Positions 1-8,446 of a DNA stretch of 35,179 nucleotides are shown piece by piece (position 1 is the stretch's first letter; each line of letters begins with the position of its first letter). The notes beneath the pieces are model-generated. The model ran no database searches. It was given only the letters and a program-made list of their open reading frames with translations, and was not told the origin of the DNA. Origin of the DNA: a virus. The position numbers were made by a program, and so were the translations under genes. The stretch is from the IMG/VR virus record IMGVR_UViG_3300044522_000307, positions 1 through 35,179 of that record; one strand, 5' to 3'.

Positions 1-127
1 AAGAAACAACTGCAGCGTTCCCTCCGCTACCACCGCCACCGCCGCCCCCAACAGTTCCGTTATTTGTAATAACGGTTGTTCTTGCAACACTTACAGCAGG
101 GCCGCCACTACCTGCATTTGTACCGCC
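1..127. repeat. Terminal overlap, left copy (circular contig)
   Basis: These 127 bases are identical to 35053-35179. An exact overlap of 127 bases matches a common assembler k-mer length, so it reads as a circularisation artefact of assembly and not a biological terminal repeat. A coding frame continues correctly across the joined ends, which supports a unique genome of 35,052 bp. Confidence 0.93.
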
Positions 128-421
128 GGTAGCACCTTTACCGCCAGCACCGCCCGCACCAACAATAAATCCGTTATTAACAACGGTAACAGTATCCCCT
201 ACCGCCCATGATGAATTGACTGTAAGCGCATAAGAACCTGTGGACGCAGAGCCAATATAAATACCGCTATTAATTACTAAAGTTACATCAGTTTTACCCG
301 CTGAGTAGCCAGTAACTTTTGCAGTGTTTAATAGGTAGTTTTGCGTGTCTGCGCTAATCGTAATTGTCTGAGCAACACGAGCAATTGCGGCAGTTAACAG
401 AGAGTTTCTAGCGGCAAACAT
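1..421 (-). CDS. Glycine-rich tail adhesin-like protein, N-terminal part (continues at 35052)
   Basis: The ATG at 421-419 shares its A with the TAA stop of the tail fibre gene (TAATG). The frame leaves the window at base 1 and, after removing the 127-base overlap, continues from 35052 to the stop at 34712, giving 253 aa. The first ~90 residues are ordinary and beta-rich (start MFAARNSLLTAAIARVAQTI). After that come runs such as VGAGGAGGKGATGG and GGGGGGGSGG. Known biology: polyglycine-rich proteins encoded just after a long fibre act as receptor-binding tips (gp38-type adhesins of T-even phages). Its place directly after the fibre gene fits that role. Adhesin function is inferred; no family was identified by name. 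Confidence 0.85.
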   Translation of the reverse strand, partial: MFAARNSLLTAAIARVAQTITISADTQNYLLNTAKVTGYSAGKTDVTLVINSGIYIGSASTGSYALTVNSSWAVGDTVTVVNNGFIVGAGGAGGKGATGGTNAGSGGPAVSVARTTVITNNGTVGGGGGGGSGGNAAVVS

Positions 422-1863
422 TATGGGGTATACCCTTGTGTGTAAGAACCGTACCAGTTTGTACCATCAGCAATAAACGACAAAATATCCATCTTGCCAG
501 CGGTAGCAGTGATTGTTGGCGCACCAGCCGCATTAAATTTAACACCTGTAAATGTTGCTGTTCCGTTACCTGTAGTTGCTGCTTGCTTGAGCAACAATAC
601 AAAAGACTTTCCAGCAGTTGCTGTAGGCATTGTGAATGTACAGGCTGTGGATGCTGTCAGGGTTGCTGTCTGAACAGTGCCGTTAGTCAGTGCAAGAGTA
701 GATGCGCTATTCACTGTACCAATAGCTACAACTGTCTCAACATAGCTGGTTACTGTTGGGTTAGTTAATGTCTTGTTAGTTAAGGTCTCTGTACCTGTAT
801 AGGTAGCAATTGAAGCACCAGCTAAAGTGGTTGCTCCTGTGCCTCCTGACCCAATTGCAAGAGTAGTTGAAAGACCAGCAGCAGTTCCAGAAGTATTCTG
901 ATTAAAGGTAGGCCAAGTAAATGTCCCTGTACTAAAGTTTCCTGAAGTGGGTGTACCTAATAATGGAGTTACAAGTGTTGGGCTTGTATCTAAAACAACA
1001 CTTCCTGAGCCTGTAGATGTGGTTGAGCCTGTGCCTCCATTAGCCACTGGAAGGGCTGTACCTGACAGCGTAATAGCGAGAGTGCCTGAGCTTGTTATTG
1101 GGCTTCCTGCCACTGACAGGAATGAAGGCACTGTTGCAGCAACTGATGTCACTGTTCCGGGGTTGCTTGTCACTGTCCCCCAAGAGGTTGCTGTTCCGTC
1201 AGTAGTTAGAAACTTACCTGAGTTGCCTGTCTGAGACGGAGTGAAGCTAGCAGCTGTTGTTGCACTGTTAGCAGCATTGGTAGCAGATGTCGAAGCAGCA
1301 CTAGCAGATGATGCAGCATTAGTAGCACTTGTTGAAGCGTTAGATGCCTGTGTTGTGGCTGTAGAAGCTGACCCAGAAGCACTAGTTGCACTGTTGGAGG
1401 CATTGGTAGCAGATGTAGAAGCTCCTGATGCGCTAGTAGCAGCATTGGTTGCTTGAGTTGTTGCTATCCCTGCTTGTGTGGTAGCTGTTGAAGCTGATGT
1501 TGCAGCGTTGGTTGCGCTTGTTAAAGCATTAGATGCTTGAGTAGTCGCTGTAGATGCTGATGTCGAAGCATTAGAAGCTGATGTGGAGGCTGCTGATGCG
1601 CTTGTGGAGGCATTAGAGGCACTTGTAGCAGCCCCTGACGCACTGGTTGAGGCTGCACTAGCCGAGCTGCTTGCGGACGAAGCAGAGGAGCTAGAACTAG
1701 CAGCACTATTAGCGGCATTGGTCGCACTAGTGTCTGCATTAGTTGCTGATGTAGCTGCACTTGCAGCTGAAGCAGCAGCAGCTGCTGTAGAGGCAGCAAT
1801 GGTGCTCACTTCAATATCTGATGTGGCATCTCCTCCACCACCGACACCACGATAGATTGTCAT
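421..1863 (-). CDS. Tail fibre protein with alanine/serine heptad shaft
   Basis: 480 aa. The N-terminus MTIYRGVGGGGDATSD resembles the virion-attachment start of many podovirus tail fibres. Residues ~26-200 are about 25 uninterrupted seven-residue units of the type A-S/T-x-A-x-T-S, for example ASNASTS, ATNAATS and ASTATTQ, with Ala at positions 1 and 4. This is the pattern of a long fibrous, probably trimeric, rod. After it come Thr/Ser/Gly-rich beta segments with NGGTGSTT and GGTGATTL motifs, then a small C-terminal domain ending in NWYGSYTQGYTP. The start overlaps the upstream 52-aa gene by ATGA and the stop overlaps the glycine-rich gene by TAATG, so the three are translated together. The low-complexity DNA creates long false ORFs on the other strand. 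The receptor is unknown. Confidence 0.88.
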   Translation of the reverse strand: MTIYRGVGGGGDATSDIEVSTIAASTAAAAASAASAATSATNADTSATNAANSAASSSSSASSASSSASAASTSASGAATSASNASTSASAASTSASNASTSASTATTQASNALTSATNAATSASTATTQAGIATTQATNAATSASGASTSATNASNSATSASGSASTATTQASNASTSATNAASSASAASTSATNAANSATTAASFTPSQTGNSGKFLTTDGTATSWGTVTSNPGTVTSVAATVPSFLSVAGSPITSSGTLAITLSGTALPVANGGTGSTTSTGSGSVVLDTSPTLVTPLLGTPTSGNFSTGTFTWPTFNQNTSGTAAGLSTTLAIGSGGTGATTLAGASIATYTGTETLTNKTLTNPTVTSYVETVVAIGTVNSASTLALTNGTVQTATLTASTACTFTMPTATAGKSFVLLLKQAATTGNGTATFTGVKFNAAGAPTITATAGKMDILSFIADGTNWYGSYTQGYTP

Positions 1864-2018
1864 TCTGTTTCCTTCTTTTTTGTTTTCACAGGCTGTTGTA
1901 CAACTTCTTGTACAGGTTCTTCAACAGCAACATATTCAGCGTGTTTTAACATCTCTCTGATGTCTTGTTCAACTATATATTCGTAAACTTGTCCGGTGTG
2001 TACACATTTAAATTTCAT
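1860..2018 (-). CDS. Small protein upstream of the tail fibre (52 aa)
   Basis: Starts MKFKCVHTGQVYEYIV and ends in a charged tail PVKTKKKETE. A strong ribosome binding site AAAGGAGAACCT sits directly before the ATG. Its TGA overlaps the tail fibre ATG (ATGA), which argues strongly that it is real. It is the first gene after the terminator behind the capsid gene. The middle is Glu/Val/Gln-rich and may be helical. Function unknown; a small virion or head-tail protein is possible but not shown. Confidence 0.72.
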   Translation of the reverse strand: MKFKCVHTGQVYEYIVEQDIREMLKHAEYVAVEEPVQEVVQQPVKTKKKETE

Positions 2019-2057
2019 AGGTTCTCCTTTATGGAACGCTCTTAATAAAAGCCCTCT

Positions 2058-2089
2058 AAAAAGGAGAGAGTCCTTTTGAGACTCTCCCC
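2058..2089 (-). terminator. Rho-independent terminator after the major capsid gene
   Basis: Read on the minus strand: a 10-bp stem GGGGAGAGTC / GACTCTCTCC with one G-U pair, a 7-nt loop, then TTTTT. It begins 9 bases after the capsid stop codon. It probably ends or attenuates transcription, so the capsid gene would be made in excess of the tail genes that follow. Confidence 0.85.
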
Positions 2090-2098
2090 TCTTGTCAC

Positions 2099-3022
2099 TT
2101 AGGCTGGAACAGCCAAGGCAACAGCTGCGCCATCACGCAACTCTTTAACACCGTACAAGGTATCAGCAGTAAACAGAGTACCGAGGTATTCTTGTTTGTA
2201 CTGAGTTTGTGAACGGACACCCATTTGCTCTGCCAACACAGCGAAGTCTTTATGACCCATCAATGCGACACGAGCTGCTGTGCTACCGGAAGTGGTATCA
2301 GCGTTGTTTGTGACGAACACAGGAACGCCATAAACATTACCGATTTCACCGTTACGGATGGTGTTGCTAGAACCCATTTCACCAACAAAGGCTTGCTCAG
2401 TGAAACGAGCAATACCCATCAAGGTGTTACGGCTTGAAGGAGGAACAATGAGGAAGCGACCATCCATAGGAACATCAGCGTCATCAAGACGTTGAATACT
2501 ACGGCGAATAGCAGCATCAGTCAAAGCACCCAAGCCAGTGTTAGCAGCAGCAACATAAGCAGTTGTACCGTCAGCACCAGAGAAAGCACCGGAGTAAGCA
2601 GTAGTACCGCCACCACCTTGAACACCACGGCCCAAAGCAACCAAATCGCTATCTACTTGACGAGCCAAGGCATAGCCAGCATCTTCAGTGTAGAAAGCAC
2701 GGAGCGAAGACAATGCTTGTGTTTCCACAATGTCTTCAATCAAGCGACTATATTCATAGTGCTTGTCGATAGTGACAACAACTTCGCTCTCAGTTGCAGC
2801 AATCAGTGTTACCTGAGTAGAAGCAGCTTTAGCAGAAGCAGAACCACGGGTGGGAGCAGGAATGTGAACGGAGTCACCTTTCTTGCCTTTGAAGCTCATC
2901 TTTTTGATGAGGTTAGCGAGAACCAGATTCTTCTGGTAAGCAGCAACGATTTCATCCGACCAAATTGCGGGGATGAAGGTTGCAGCAGTCGTCTTAGTGA
3001 CGTGAGCAGTACCGAGAGCCAT
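2099..3022 (-). CDS. Major capsid protein (HK97-fold type)
   Basis: 307 aa, starting MALGTAHVTKTTAATFIPAIWSDE. This N-terminus, the internal stretch SFKGKKGDSVHIPAP and the following TESEVVVTIDKHYEYSRLIED are typical of coat proteins of the P22/N4-type HK97-fold superfamily. Later segments such as GRFLIVPPSSRN and GEIGNVYGVPVFVTNN also match the family layout. The gene lies directly after the scaffold-like gene and is followed at once by a terminator, the usual position for the most abundant virion protein. Ribosome binding site AAGGA lies upstream of ATG 3022. Length is normal for a small T=7 capsid. Confidence 0.9.
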   Translation of the reverse strand: MALGTAHVTKTTAATFIPAIWSDEIVAAYQKNLVLANLIKKMSFKGKKGDSVHIPAPTRGSASAKAASTQVTLIAATESEVVVTIDKHYEYSRLIEDIVETQALSSLRAFYTEDAGYALARQVDSDLVALGRGVQGGGGTTAYSGAFSGADGTTAYVAAANTGLGALTDAAIRRSIQRLDDADVPMDGRFLIVPPSSRNTLMGIARFTEQAFVGEMGSSNTIRNGEIGNVYGVPVFVTNNADTTSGSTAARVALMGHKDFAVLAEQMGVRSQTQYKQEYLGTLFTADTLYGVKELRDGAAVALAVPA

Positions 3023-3079
3023 ATTAAAATATCCTTAAATTAATTAATTATGTCACCAGCGGCGGGAGCCGTAGGCGAC

Positions 3080-3847
3080 CTATTTAACCCTGTTTTCGTT
3101 ATATGCAGCTAGGATGTCTTCCGACAAGGCTTCATATCGTCGAGGGTCAGTCATGCGTAGCCGAATGAGGTCAGCACGTCTATACACTTTCTGTGAAGTT
3201 TCTCCAGAACCGCCTGTGTCTACACCAACTGCTCTCAAGTTCTGTTTTAGGACTTGTTGTCCATCAGCACGAGTTTGTTGGCTTTTAACAGAGCGAATCT
3301 GTTTGAATGTTGAAAGAAGCTCGTCAGCAGCTTGCAGGTCATATTGAGCATCAGCTTGTGCGTATAAATTTAAGCGCACAGGCGAAGCCTTAACCCACTC
3401 AATAAACTCTCCGTCTTTTACTACTTCTGCCATGTCAGGGTGCTTTTTGTTAAGCATTTCCTGAGTACGCATATTTCGCATCTCTTGTGCTGCTTGTTTA
3501 GCGGCAAGCACATCGGGGTGTTTATCTACTGCATTGCGAACAGCCTTCTGGGGGTCTTCAAAGAAGTCGTATTCGTTTTCTTGTACAGAGTCTTGTTGCT
3601 TAGGAGCGAGTTGTTGTTTAATGAGTTCATCTGCGAGTTTACGAACCTCACCTACTTCTTGTGCCTGTCGCCCAATTAGCTTTTCAGCCTCTTGGTGCAT
3701 CGTCACAATGTCCTCTAGACTCTTGCCCGAATATTTATCGGGAATCTTAGGCTTTTCAGCTACTACTTCCTCTACATTCTGAGAGTCAGTTTTCGTAATA
3801 TCATCAAACTGTTCATTAGACAGTTCTTCTTGTTCAATCAGTGCCAT
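3080..3847 (-). CDS. Capsid scaffolding/assembly protein
   Basis: 255 aa, acidic and helix-rich. Residues ~37-75 read PDKYSGKSLEDIVTMHQEAE followed by a coiled-coil-like stretch, a pattern shared by podovirus capsid assembly proteins. The C-terminus (VYRRADLIRLRMTDPRRYEA, then a basic end) resembles the coat-binding helices of scaffolds. The position between portal-side genes and the major capsid gene is the classical scaffold position. It should be present in procapsids and lost or rearranged on maturation. No protease motif is visible. Confidence 0.82.
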   Translation of the reverse strand: MALIEQEELSNEQFDDITKTDSQNVEEVVAEKPKIPDKYSGKSLEDIVTMHQEAEKLIGRQAQEVGEVRKLADELIKQQLAPKQQDSVQENEYDFFEDPQKAVRNAVDKHPDVLAAKQAAQEMRNMRTQEMLNKKHPDMAEVVKDGEFIEWVKASPVRLNLYAQADAQYDLQAADELLSTFKQIRSVKSQQTRADGQQVLKQNLRAVGVDTGGSGETSQKVYRRADLIRLRMTDPRRYEALSEDILAAYNENRVK

Positions 3848-3908
3848 GTATACCTTTCATCCTGCCCACAAGGGTTTTAGGACATTTAAATATGAATCCA
3901 GCTTGTGC

Positions 3909-4142
3909 CTATTCAGCGGCTGTCTTCTGTTCTTGTTTAAGTTTCTCAGCTCGCTTTCTTACCCAAGCATCTGCTGCTCCGGGGAAAGCTCCTGTAATGC
4001 CTTCAAGGGCAATGCGGGGCTTAGAAACAATCCGTAAAGCATCCTTGCCGCAAGTAGAGCACTTGTCAGTTCGGATGGCTTCATCTACATACCGTTCAGT
4101 GATGTGTGAGTTGTCGCAAAGAAATTCAAATATTCGTTTCAT
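3909..4142 (-). CDS. Small zinc-ribbon-like protein (77 aa)
   Basis: Begins MKRIFEFLCDNSHITERYV with Cys9, then Cys28-x2-Cys31 (CSTCG), followed by a segment ending GITGAFPGAADAWVRKRAEK and a charged tail. Cys and His positions suggest one small metal-binding ribbon similar to FmdB-type regulatory proteins. The same combination of a short zinc ribbon and a GAFPGAAD-like segment is recalled from other phages in the head gene region. It overlaps the upstream gene by 17 bases. A 61-base gap separates it from the scaffold gene. Function unknown. Confidence 0.78.
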   Translation of the reverse strand: MKRIFEFLCDNSHITERYVDEAIRTDKCSTCGKDALRIVSKPRIALEGITGAFPGAADAWVRKRAEKLKQEQKTAAE

Positions 4143-4368
4143 TTACAATGTCCTCATACACTTCTTCACACATCGCCTTGCGGTTTAAAACTAAATCAAT
4201 GATGTCCAACTGGCCTTGGCGAAACTTCAATTGTTGTTCGTCCTTCACCTTGTAGATGTCATTGATAGAGGTTTTAATCTTTTCAAAATCCTCAATGAGA
4301 GCCTTCCAACCTTCGGTAGCCATCATTGAGAATGTTTCTTCGTAATATGTTTGTAACTCAGCGTCCAT
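4126..4368 (-). CDS. Small helical protein between portal and scaffold (80 aa)
   Basis: Start chosen at ATG 4368 (MDAELQTYYEETFSMMATEG) because GGAG lies 9 bases upstream; an upstream in-frame ATG at 4389 lacks a clear site. The protein is almost all alpha-helical by composition, with Glu/Lys/Ile-rich stretches. It overlaps the HNH gene by 11 bases and the zinc-ribbon gene by 17 bases. Similar short proteins occur next to portal genes in other podoviruses (recalled). Function unknown; a head-assembly accessory is possible. Confidence 0.78.
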   Translation of the reverse strand: MDAELQTYYEETFSMMATEGWKALIEDFEKIKTSINDIYKVKDEQQLKFRQGQLDIIDLVLNRKAMCEEVYEDIVNETNI

Positions 4369-4774
4369 CTGATTTCTCCAAATAATCAACCATTTTTACC
4401 AGCAAAGCAGTATTGTCTTTTACTGCACCTAAAGTAACATTACAACGAGTACATAGGAGTCCTCGTACTTTACCTGTTGTGTGGCAATGGTCAATAGCGA
4501 GGCGTCTATATTCGCCTTCTTTCCAATTATTTAGAGTAGTTTCTGCTTCGTTACAAATTGCACATTTATTTTCCTGTGTTTCAACAAGAGTTAAATACTG
4601 TTCTTTAGTTACCCCGTACTTTGATTTAATTTGATTAAAAAAGTATTTCTCTGGGTTATCTAAGTACCATTTTTTAGCTCTAGCTGAAGCACATACTTTA
4701 CACAGATGACCCTTATTTGTTGATTTAGGGTGCTCTGTTGTTTTACACTGTGGGCACGGAAACTCTTTATCCAT
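4358..4774 (-). CDS. HNH endonuclease, endonuclease VII-like
   Basis: 138 aa. Two N-terminal CxxC pairs (CPQC, CKVC) are followed by a basic linker and the segment KYGVTKEQYLTLVETQENKC. The core is CAICN ... LAIDHCHTTGKVRGLLCTRC, with the D-H-C-H and C-x2-C residues expected for the phage recombination endonuclease VII family (PF02945). Such proteins either resolve branched DNA before packaging or act as homing endonucleases. It lies among the head genes and is more AT-rich than its neighbours, which favours a mobile or homing origin. A second member of this family lies at 17762-18184. Confidence 0.88.
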   Translation of the reverse strand: MDKEFPCPQCKTTEHPKSTNKGHLCKVCASARAKKWYLDNPEKYFFNQIKSKYGVTKEQYLTLVETQENKCAICNEAETTLNNWKEGEYRRLAIDHCHTTGKVRGLLCTRCNVTLGAVKDNTALLVKMVDYLEKSDGR

Positions 4775-4792
4775 ATAGGAGAGTCCTTTCTG

Positions 4793-6790
4793 TTATTTTT
4801 TAATCATTTGTAGCTGTGCAATTCGTTCGTTAGAGCGAATGTCAGCTTCTTTCAAATTCACTTGTTTTTCTTTCAGCATCATGTCAGCTAGTTTTAGACG
4901 CTTCTCAAAGTCTCCTCCGTTGTCGAGGTTTGTAGCGGCGGCTGTAACCATCTTCACTCGTTGTTCAACAGGAAGGAGTTGGGTCTCCATCTGTGTCTTC
5001 TGAGCATCGGCTGCTTTAGACGCTGCGCTTGCCTGTAGGTCAGCTGTTTGAGCTGCTGCAAGGGCTGCTGCTGCCTCTTGTTGCTGTTGTGCTGCTTGTG
5101 CTGCATTAGGGTCAGGCTGACTCATCTGCTCAAGCGTAGACATAAGCTCTGCTCGGTTAGACAAGCTGCTGTTAGCAAGGATGCCTTTAAGCAAGACAGG
5201 GAGGACAGGAGTGTTAGGGCCAAGCGTTTGCAAGAGACCAATCATCTGCTGCTGTTCAAACTCACGAGCCAAGATGCCAAGGGTGGCAGTTGGAATGAAT
5301 GTGACATCAACTGACGGATAACGCTCAGGGTCAAACTGCATATAGCGGTAGGCAGCTTTATAGATGAAAGGCATCATAAAGTCTTCTTGGAAGTTCACCA
5401 AGGTACGCTTGTACTTCTTGATGATTCCAGCCATCGCCATCGACATTCCCTGAGAGCCACCTTCTCGTGGCACATTGGAGGGAAGACCTGCACTATCCAC
5501 TGTTCCTGTCGCTTGGAGCAACATACGCTCAAAGTTTTGGGCTGCTGCTGGAGCGTCCTGTGTGCTTTGACCGAAGTGGAAGGGGAACAAGATGTCAGCA
5601 GGAGGGCCGTTTGTCAGGAAGCTCTTACCGGGCTTAATTTCAAACTTAGCACCTCGTGGAAGCCGTGTAGCATCCATACCCATCATAGGGGCTGTTGTAA
5701 GGGCTACAGAGTCCATATGAGCACGAAGCTGCCCATCAATAGCCTTCTGCATATTGTAGGCTTTTTCAACCGTTCCACGCCCATAGAAGCGTCCCGGCAC
5801 TGTGTCGTCTTGATAAGCTACTAGTGGCCTATCCTTCATCATGTAAGGGTTTTCTTCAGCCTTCAGGAGTAAGGAGTCATTAGCAATGACGATGATGGCT
5901 TCTACCAGCTCCGAGTAGTCGTCAGCTAAAGAGTCTTCGGGGAACAAGTCCACCATCTCTACTTCGCCTTCTTCCAGCTTCATCAGATATTCTTTAGGGA
6001 CAAGGCCGTAATAGGTAAGAACCTTTACTTTGTCGTCCTGAAACTGAACCATCTCTTGTGTTGGCTCTAGCTCTGTGTCGTCATAGGTGGTTCCAATATC
6101 AACCTTACGGTAGATACCTTTTTCCATGCCTTCGACAATCTTGTGAATAGAGACATATTTCTCAATTGCACAGCCCATTGCATCTTCAATGGTTTCAGCA
6201 TTGGGGTCAATAAGGAAGTTCTTGGGGTTTACTGGCTTCAGAGCCACGCTCATGCGTGTTCCTTCCATTACACCAATAGCAGCAGTTCCTTGAGCACCGG
6301 GGATAGGCTGAGTGGAAGGCTTTAGCTGTTTTGTCTCTTTAATGACAATTTCACCAATACCTGTACCATAAATCTCTGCCATCAACTCGATGTGGTCAAT
6401 GCTTTTCTTAATCTTGTCCCGCTTGAAGTCTTCCATCAGGAGAGCCTTCAGAGCCTCTACATCCATTGGATTACCGTCCACATCCTTCAGGTCGTCCTGA
6501 ATGTCAAAGAACTCTCCTTGACCGAAGATGGCTTCTACAATTTCAGCATGGCGTGTCTCAACGGCTTGCTGTGTTGCAGGGGAGATGATACGGCTGCGTT
6601 CGCTGTCTCGTGTCTTGTCTTCAGCAGCCCATTGACCACGGAAGATGCGCTCATATTCTTCCCAATCACGCATGAAATTGGTATCACGATAGTCACGCCA
6701 ACGGTCAGTGTGTGAGACCACCCATTCGGTTAGTTCCTTGTCATTGTCTGAAGGTTCTTCCCACTCAGGCATTTTAGGTTTAGTTGCCAT
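4793..6790 (-). CDS. Portal protein
   Basis: 665 aa, normal for a podovirus portal (ring of 12 at the capsid vertex; DNA channel and packaging dock). The N-terminal part carries WRDYRDTNFMRDWEEYERIF and RSRIISPATQQAVETRHAEI, and the middle carries PVNPKNFLIDPNAETIEDA, typical of large podovirus portals. Residues ~560-665 form a long Ala/Gln-rich helix and coiled coil, as expected for an internal barrel or crown. It directly follows the large terminase gene, with AGGA before ATG 6790. Confidence 0.92.
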   Translation of the reverse strand: MATKPKMPEWEEPSDNDKELTEWVVSHTDRWRDYRDTNFMRDWEEYERIFRGQWAAEDKTRDSERSRIISPATQQAVETRHAEIVEAIFGQGEFFDIQDDLKDVDGNPMDVEALKALLMEDFKRDKIKKSIDHIELMAEIYGTGIGEIVIKETKQLKPSTQPIPGAQGTAAIGVMEGTRMSVALKPVNPKNFLIDPNAETIEDAMGCAIEKYVSIHKIVEGMEKGIYRKVDIGTTYDDTELEPTQEMVQFQDDKVKVLTYYGLVPKEYLMKLEEGEVEMVDLFPEDSLADDYSELVEAIIVIANDSLLLKAEENPYMMKDRPLVAYQDDTVPGRFYGRGTVEKAYNMQKAIDGQLRAHMDSVALTTAPMMGMDATRLPRGAKFEIKPGKSFLTNGPPADILFPFHFGQSTQDAPAAAQNFERMLLQATGTVDSAGLPSNVPREGGSQGMSMAMAGIIKKYKRTLVNFQEDFMMPFIYKAAYRYMQFDPERYPSVDVTFIPTATLGILAREFEQQQMIGLLQTLGPNTPVLPVLLKGILANSSLSNRAELMSTLEQMSQPDPNAAQAAQQQQEAAAALAAAQTADLQASAASKAADAQKTQMETQLLPVEQRVKMVTAAATNLDNGGDFEKRLKLADMMLKEKQVNLKEADIRSNERIAQLQMIKK

Positions 6791-6792
6791 GT

Positions 6793-8043
6793 TTAATATC
6801 CTGCCGTAACATCGTAAGTTTCATATTCTTCTTCCTCATAGTCTGAGTTGTAAGTGCTAATGGCGAGTTGGTCAACATATGACAAGGCGTCAACCAAGTC
6901 ATCGTGTACGCCTGAAGTGGGGAACATAACCAGCTGGTCTTTGAACTCATCCCATTCCTCGTCTTCATTGAAGGACACCTTGCCGTGTTCCATGCGCCCT
7001 TGTAAGGCCCAGACCACCCTGTCTGTCTTCTTCTTGTTGCCGTGGGTGAGTTCATGGATGTGGGCGTAGGTGTTGTACTTCCGCATAAAGTCTGTTAGGT
7101 AGGGCAGAACAGCGTTTCTAGCCATTCCACGCTCGCAGCCTACAGCTATGGGTTGATACTCCTTAATGTTCTTCAGGAGCCTTGTAGCCGTGTCCTTGAT
7201 GTCCCAACGACCACTCTCTATCTTTCGTACCCACCATTCACCATTGTCTGTCACCTTGACGATGGCAATGGCAGTGCTGTCCAAATGCTTCTTAACGGAA
7301 GCACCAACAGCCTCGAAACCAGCCAAGTCGAAGGCCATGACATAAGCACCGTCTTTAGGCTCAGGGGCTGTCTTAAACCAGCTCTCCTTGAATATGTCAC
7401 TACCAGCTGTGTCGAAGGAACTTAAATACTCCTGCTTGAAGGCAAAGGAGCTTAGTGTGCGTTTAGCTGCTTCAATTTCCTTTGGGTCAATGGTTTCATT
7501 GTCCTCAGTGGTGAAGTGCCAGCTTTTCCATTCTTCGTCTGTCTCATCTCGTCCGAGCTTGTAGACATCGTAGAACCAATTTCGTCCGCTTGGGGTGGAA
7601 ATGAACAAGGCTCGTCCTTTTTTGTCAGACAAAGAAGCTCGAACAATTTTCTCCCACACATCTTGTTTAATAAACGCACATTCGTCAAGAACGGCGTAAG
7701 TCAGAGACACACCTCGCAGGGAATCCGGGTTGTCTGCTCCTCTAACGAGAATCTTCCGACCATTGATTAGTGTAATTTCCAAATTGTTTACGTGAGAAGA
7801 CTTAATTACCTGCCGACCAAGGTCATGCAGCAAGTCCCAGATAATAGTACGAGCTTGCCCGATGGTAGGGGCAATGTACATCACTGCACTCCCTTCCGGG
7901 CAGTTCAGAGCCTCAATGAGCAAGGTGATGGCAGACAAGCGGCTCTTTCCACAACGACGACCAGCAGCTACAATTTTAAACCGCTTATCGCTTTTAAACA
8001 CCTCTTGCTGCCATTTGAGCAATTCAAAGTTTAGAGCTGTCAT
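6793..8043 (-). CDS. terL: Terminase large subunit
   Basis: 416 aa. The ATPase domain shows Walker A AAGRRCGKS (about residues 26-34), Walker B AVLDECAF (about 115-122) and a coupling motif FISTPSG. The C-terminal RNase H-like nuclease shows the first acidic residue in AFDLAGF, the middle ERGMA segment and the last acidic cluster HDDLVDALSY. It powers DNA packaging through the portal and cuts the concatemer. The protein is on the short side for TerL but has both domains complete. It overlaps the small subunit by ATGA (8040-8043), and the portal follows 2 bases after the stop. Confidence 0.95.
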   Translation of the reverse strand: MTALNFELLKWQQEVFKSDKRFKIVAAGRRCGKSRLSAITLLIEALNCPEGSAVMYIAPTIGQARTIIWDLLHDLGRQVIKSSHVNNLEITLINGRKILVRGADNPDSLRGVSLTYAVLDECAFIKQDVWEKIVRASLSDKKGRALFISTPSGRNWFYDVYKLGRDETDEEWKSWHFTTEDNETIDPKEIEAAKRTLSSFAFKQEYLSSFDTAGSDIFKESWFKTAPEPKDGAYVMAFDLAGFEAVGASVKKHLDSTAIAIVKVTDNGEWWVRKIESGRWDIKDTATRLLKNIKEYQPIAVGCERGMARNAVLPYLTDFMRKYNTYAHIHELTHGNKKKTDRVVWALQGRMEHGKVSFNEDEEWDEFKDQLVMFPTSGVHDDLVDALSYVDQLAISTYNSDYEEEEYETYDVTAGY

Positions 8044-8411
8044 ATGTCTATCACATCCTGTGTGTTCACTGTCGGGGATGTCAGACCAGTAATGTTAATG
8101 CTAATGGTCGGGGTTTGTCCTCCCTGCTTTGCAGCCTCGAAGGTCGACATTGGCAACATACGGTCTATAGACATTTTGATTGCAGCCATCTGACCGGGGT
8201 GAGTGTCATCTAGCGCTATTCGTATCATTGTGTCTAATATTCGTGTGCCGCCTGTAGCCAGAAGCCTCTGTTTGAATTCTTCAATACGACCAGCATCACC
8301 AATAGGACGACCAATCTTCCCCTTGGTTCTTTCTTTAACAGCTATTAGGTCAGCTTTAGGGGGACGCCCTTTGCCTCTTGTTTTAGGGACTATCCCTTTT
8401 GTTTGTTCCAT
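8040..8411 (-). CDS. terS: Terminase small subunit
   Basis: 123 aa. The N-terminus is basic and holds two AT-hook-like segments (GKGRPPK and GKIGRPIG) that could bind DNA in the minor groove. The middle (LLATGGTRILDTMIRIALDD, then HPGQMAAIKMSIDRMLP) matches small terminase proteins recalled from other podoviruses. It should recognise the packaging site and dock TerL. It is the first gene of the leftward unit and overlaps terL by ATGA. AAGGA precedes the ATG, about 160 bases downstream of the predicted start of the late transcript. Confidence 0.83.
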   Translation of the reverse strand: MEQTKGIVPKTRGKGRPPKADLIAVKERTKGKIGRPIGDAGRIEEFKQRLLATGGTRILDTMIRIALDDTHPGQMAAIKMSIDRMLPMSTFEAAKQGGQTPTISINITGLTSPTVNTQDVIDI

Positions 8412-8446
8412 GTGTCTTTATCCTTTAAGGAGACTGTTTTCTCTTT

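Noticed and set aside
1-127. Biological direct terminal repeat of a T7-like genome
   Set aside because: The length equals a common assembler k-mer, and a gene reads through the junction in frame, so an assembly overlap is the simpler explanation. Read-end data could change this.
1241-1855. Long Ala/Leu/Val-rich ORFs on the plus strand (1241-1456, 1583-1855) and out-of-frame minus ORFs over the fibre gene
   Set aside because: They are shadows of the heptad-repeat DNA of the tail fibre gene; low complexity removes stop codons in other frames. No start signals, and composition is only Ala/Leu/Val/Glu.
421-1863. Diversity-generating retroelement acting on the fibre or tip gene
   Set aside because: No reverse transcriptase gene and no template/variable repeat pair were found anywhere in the window.
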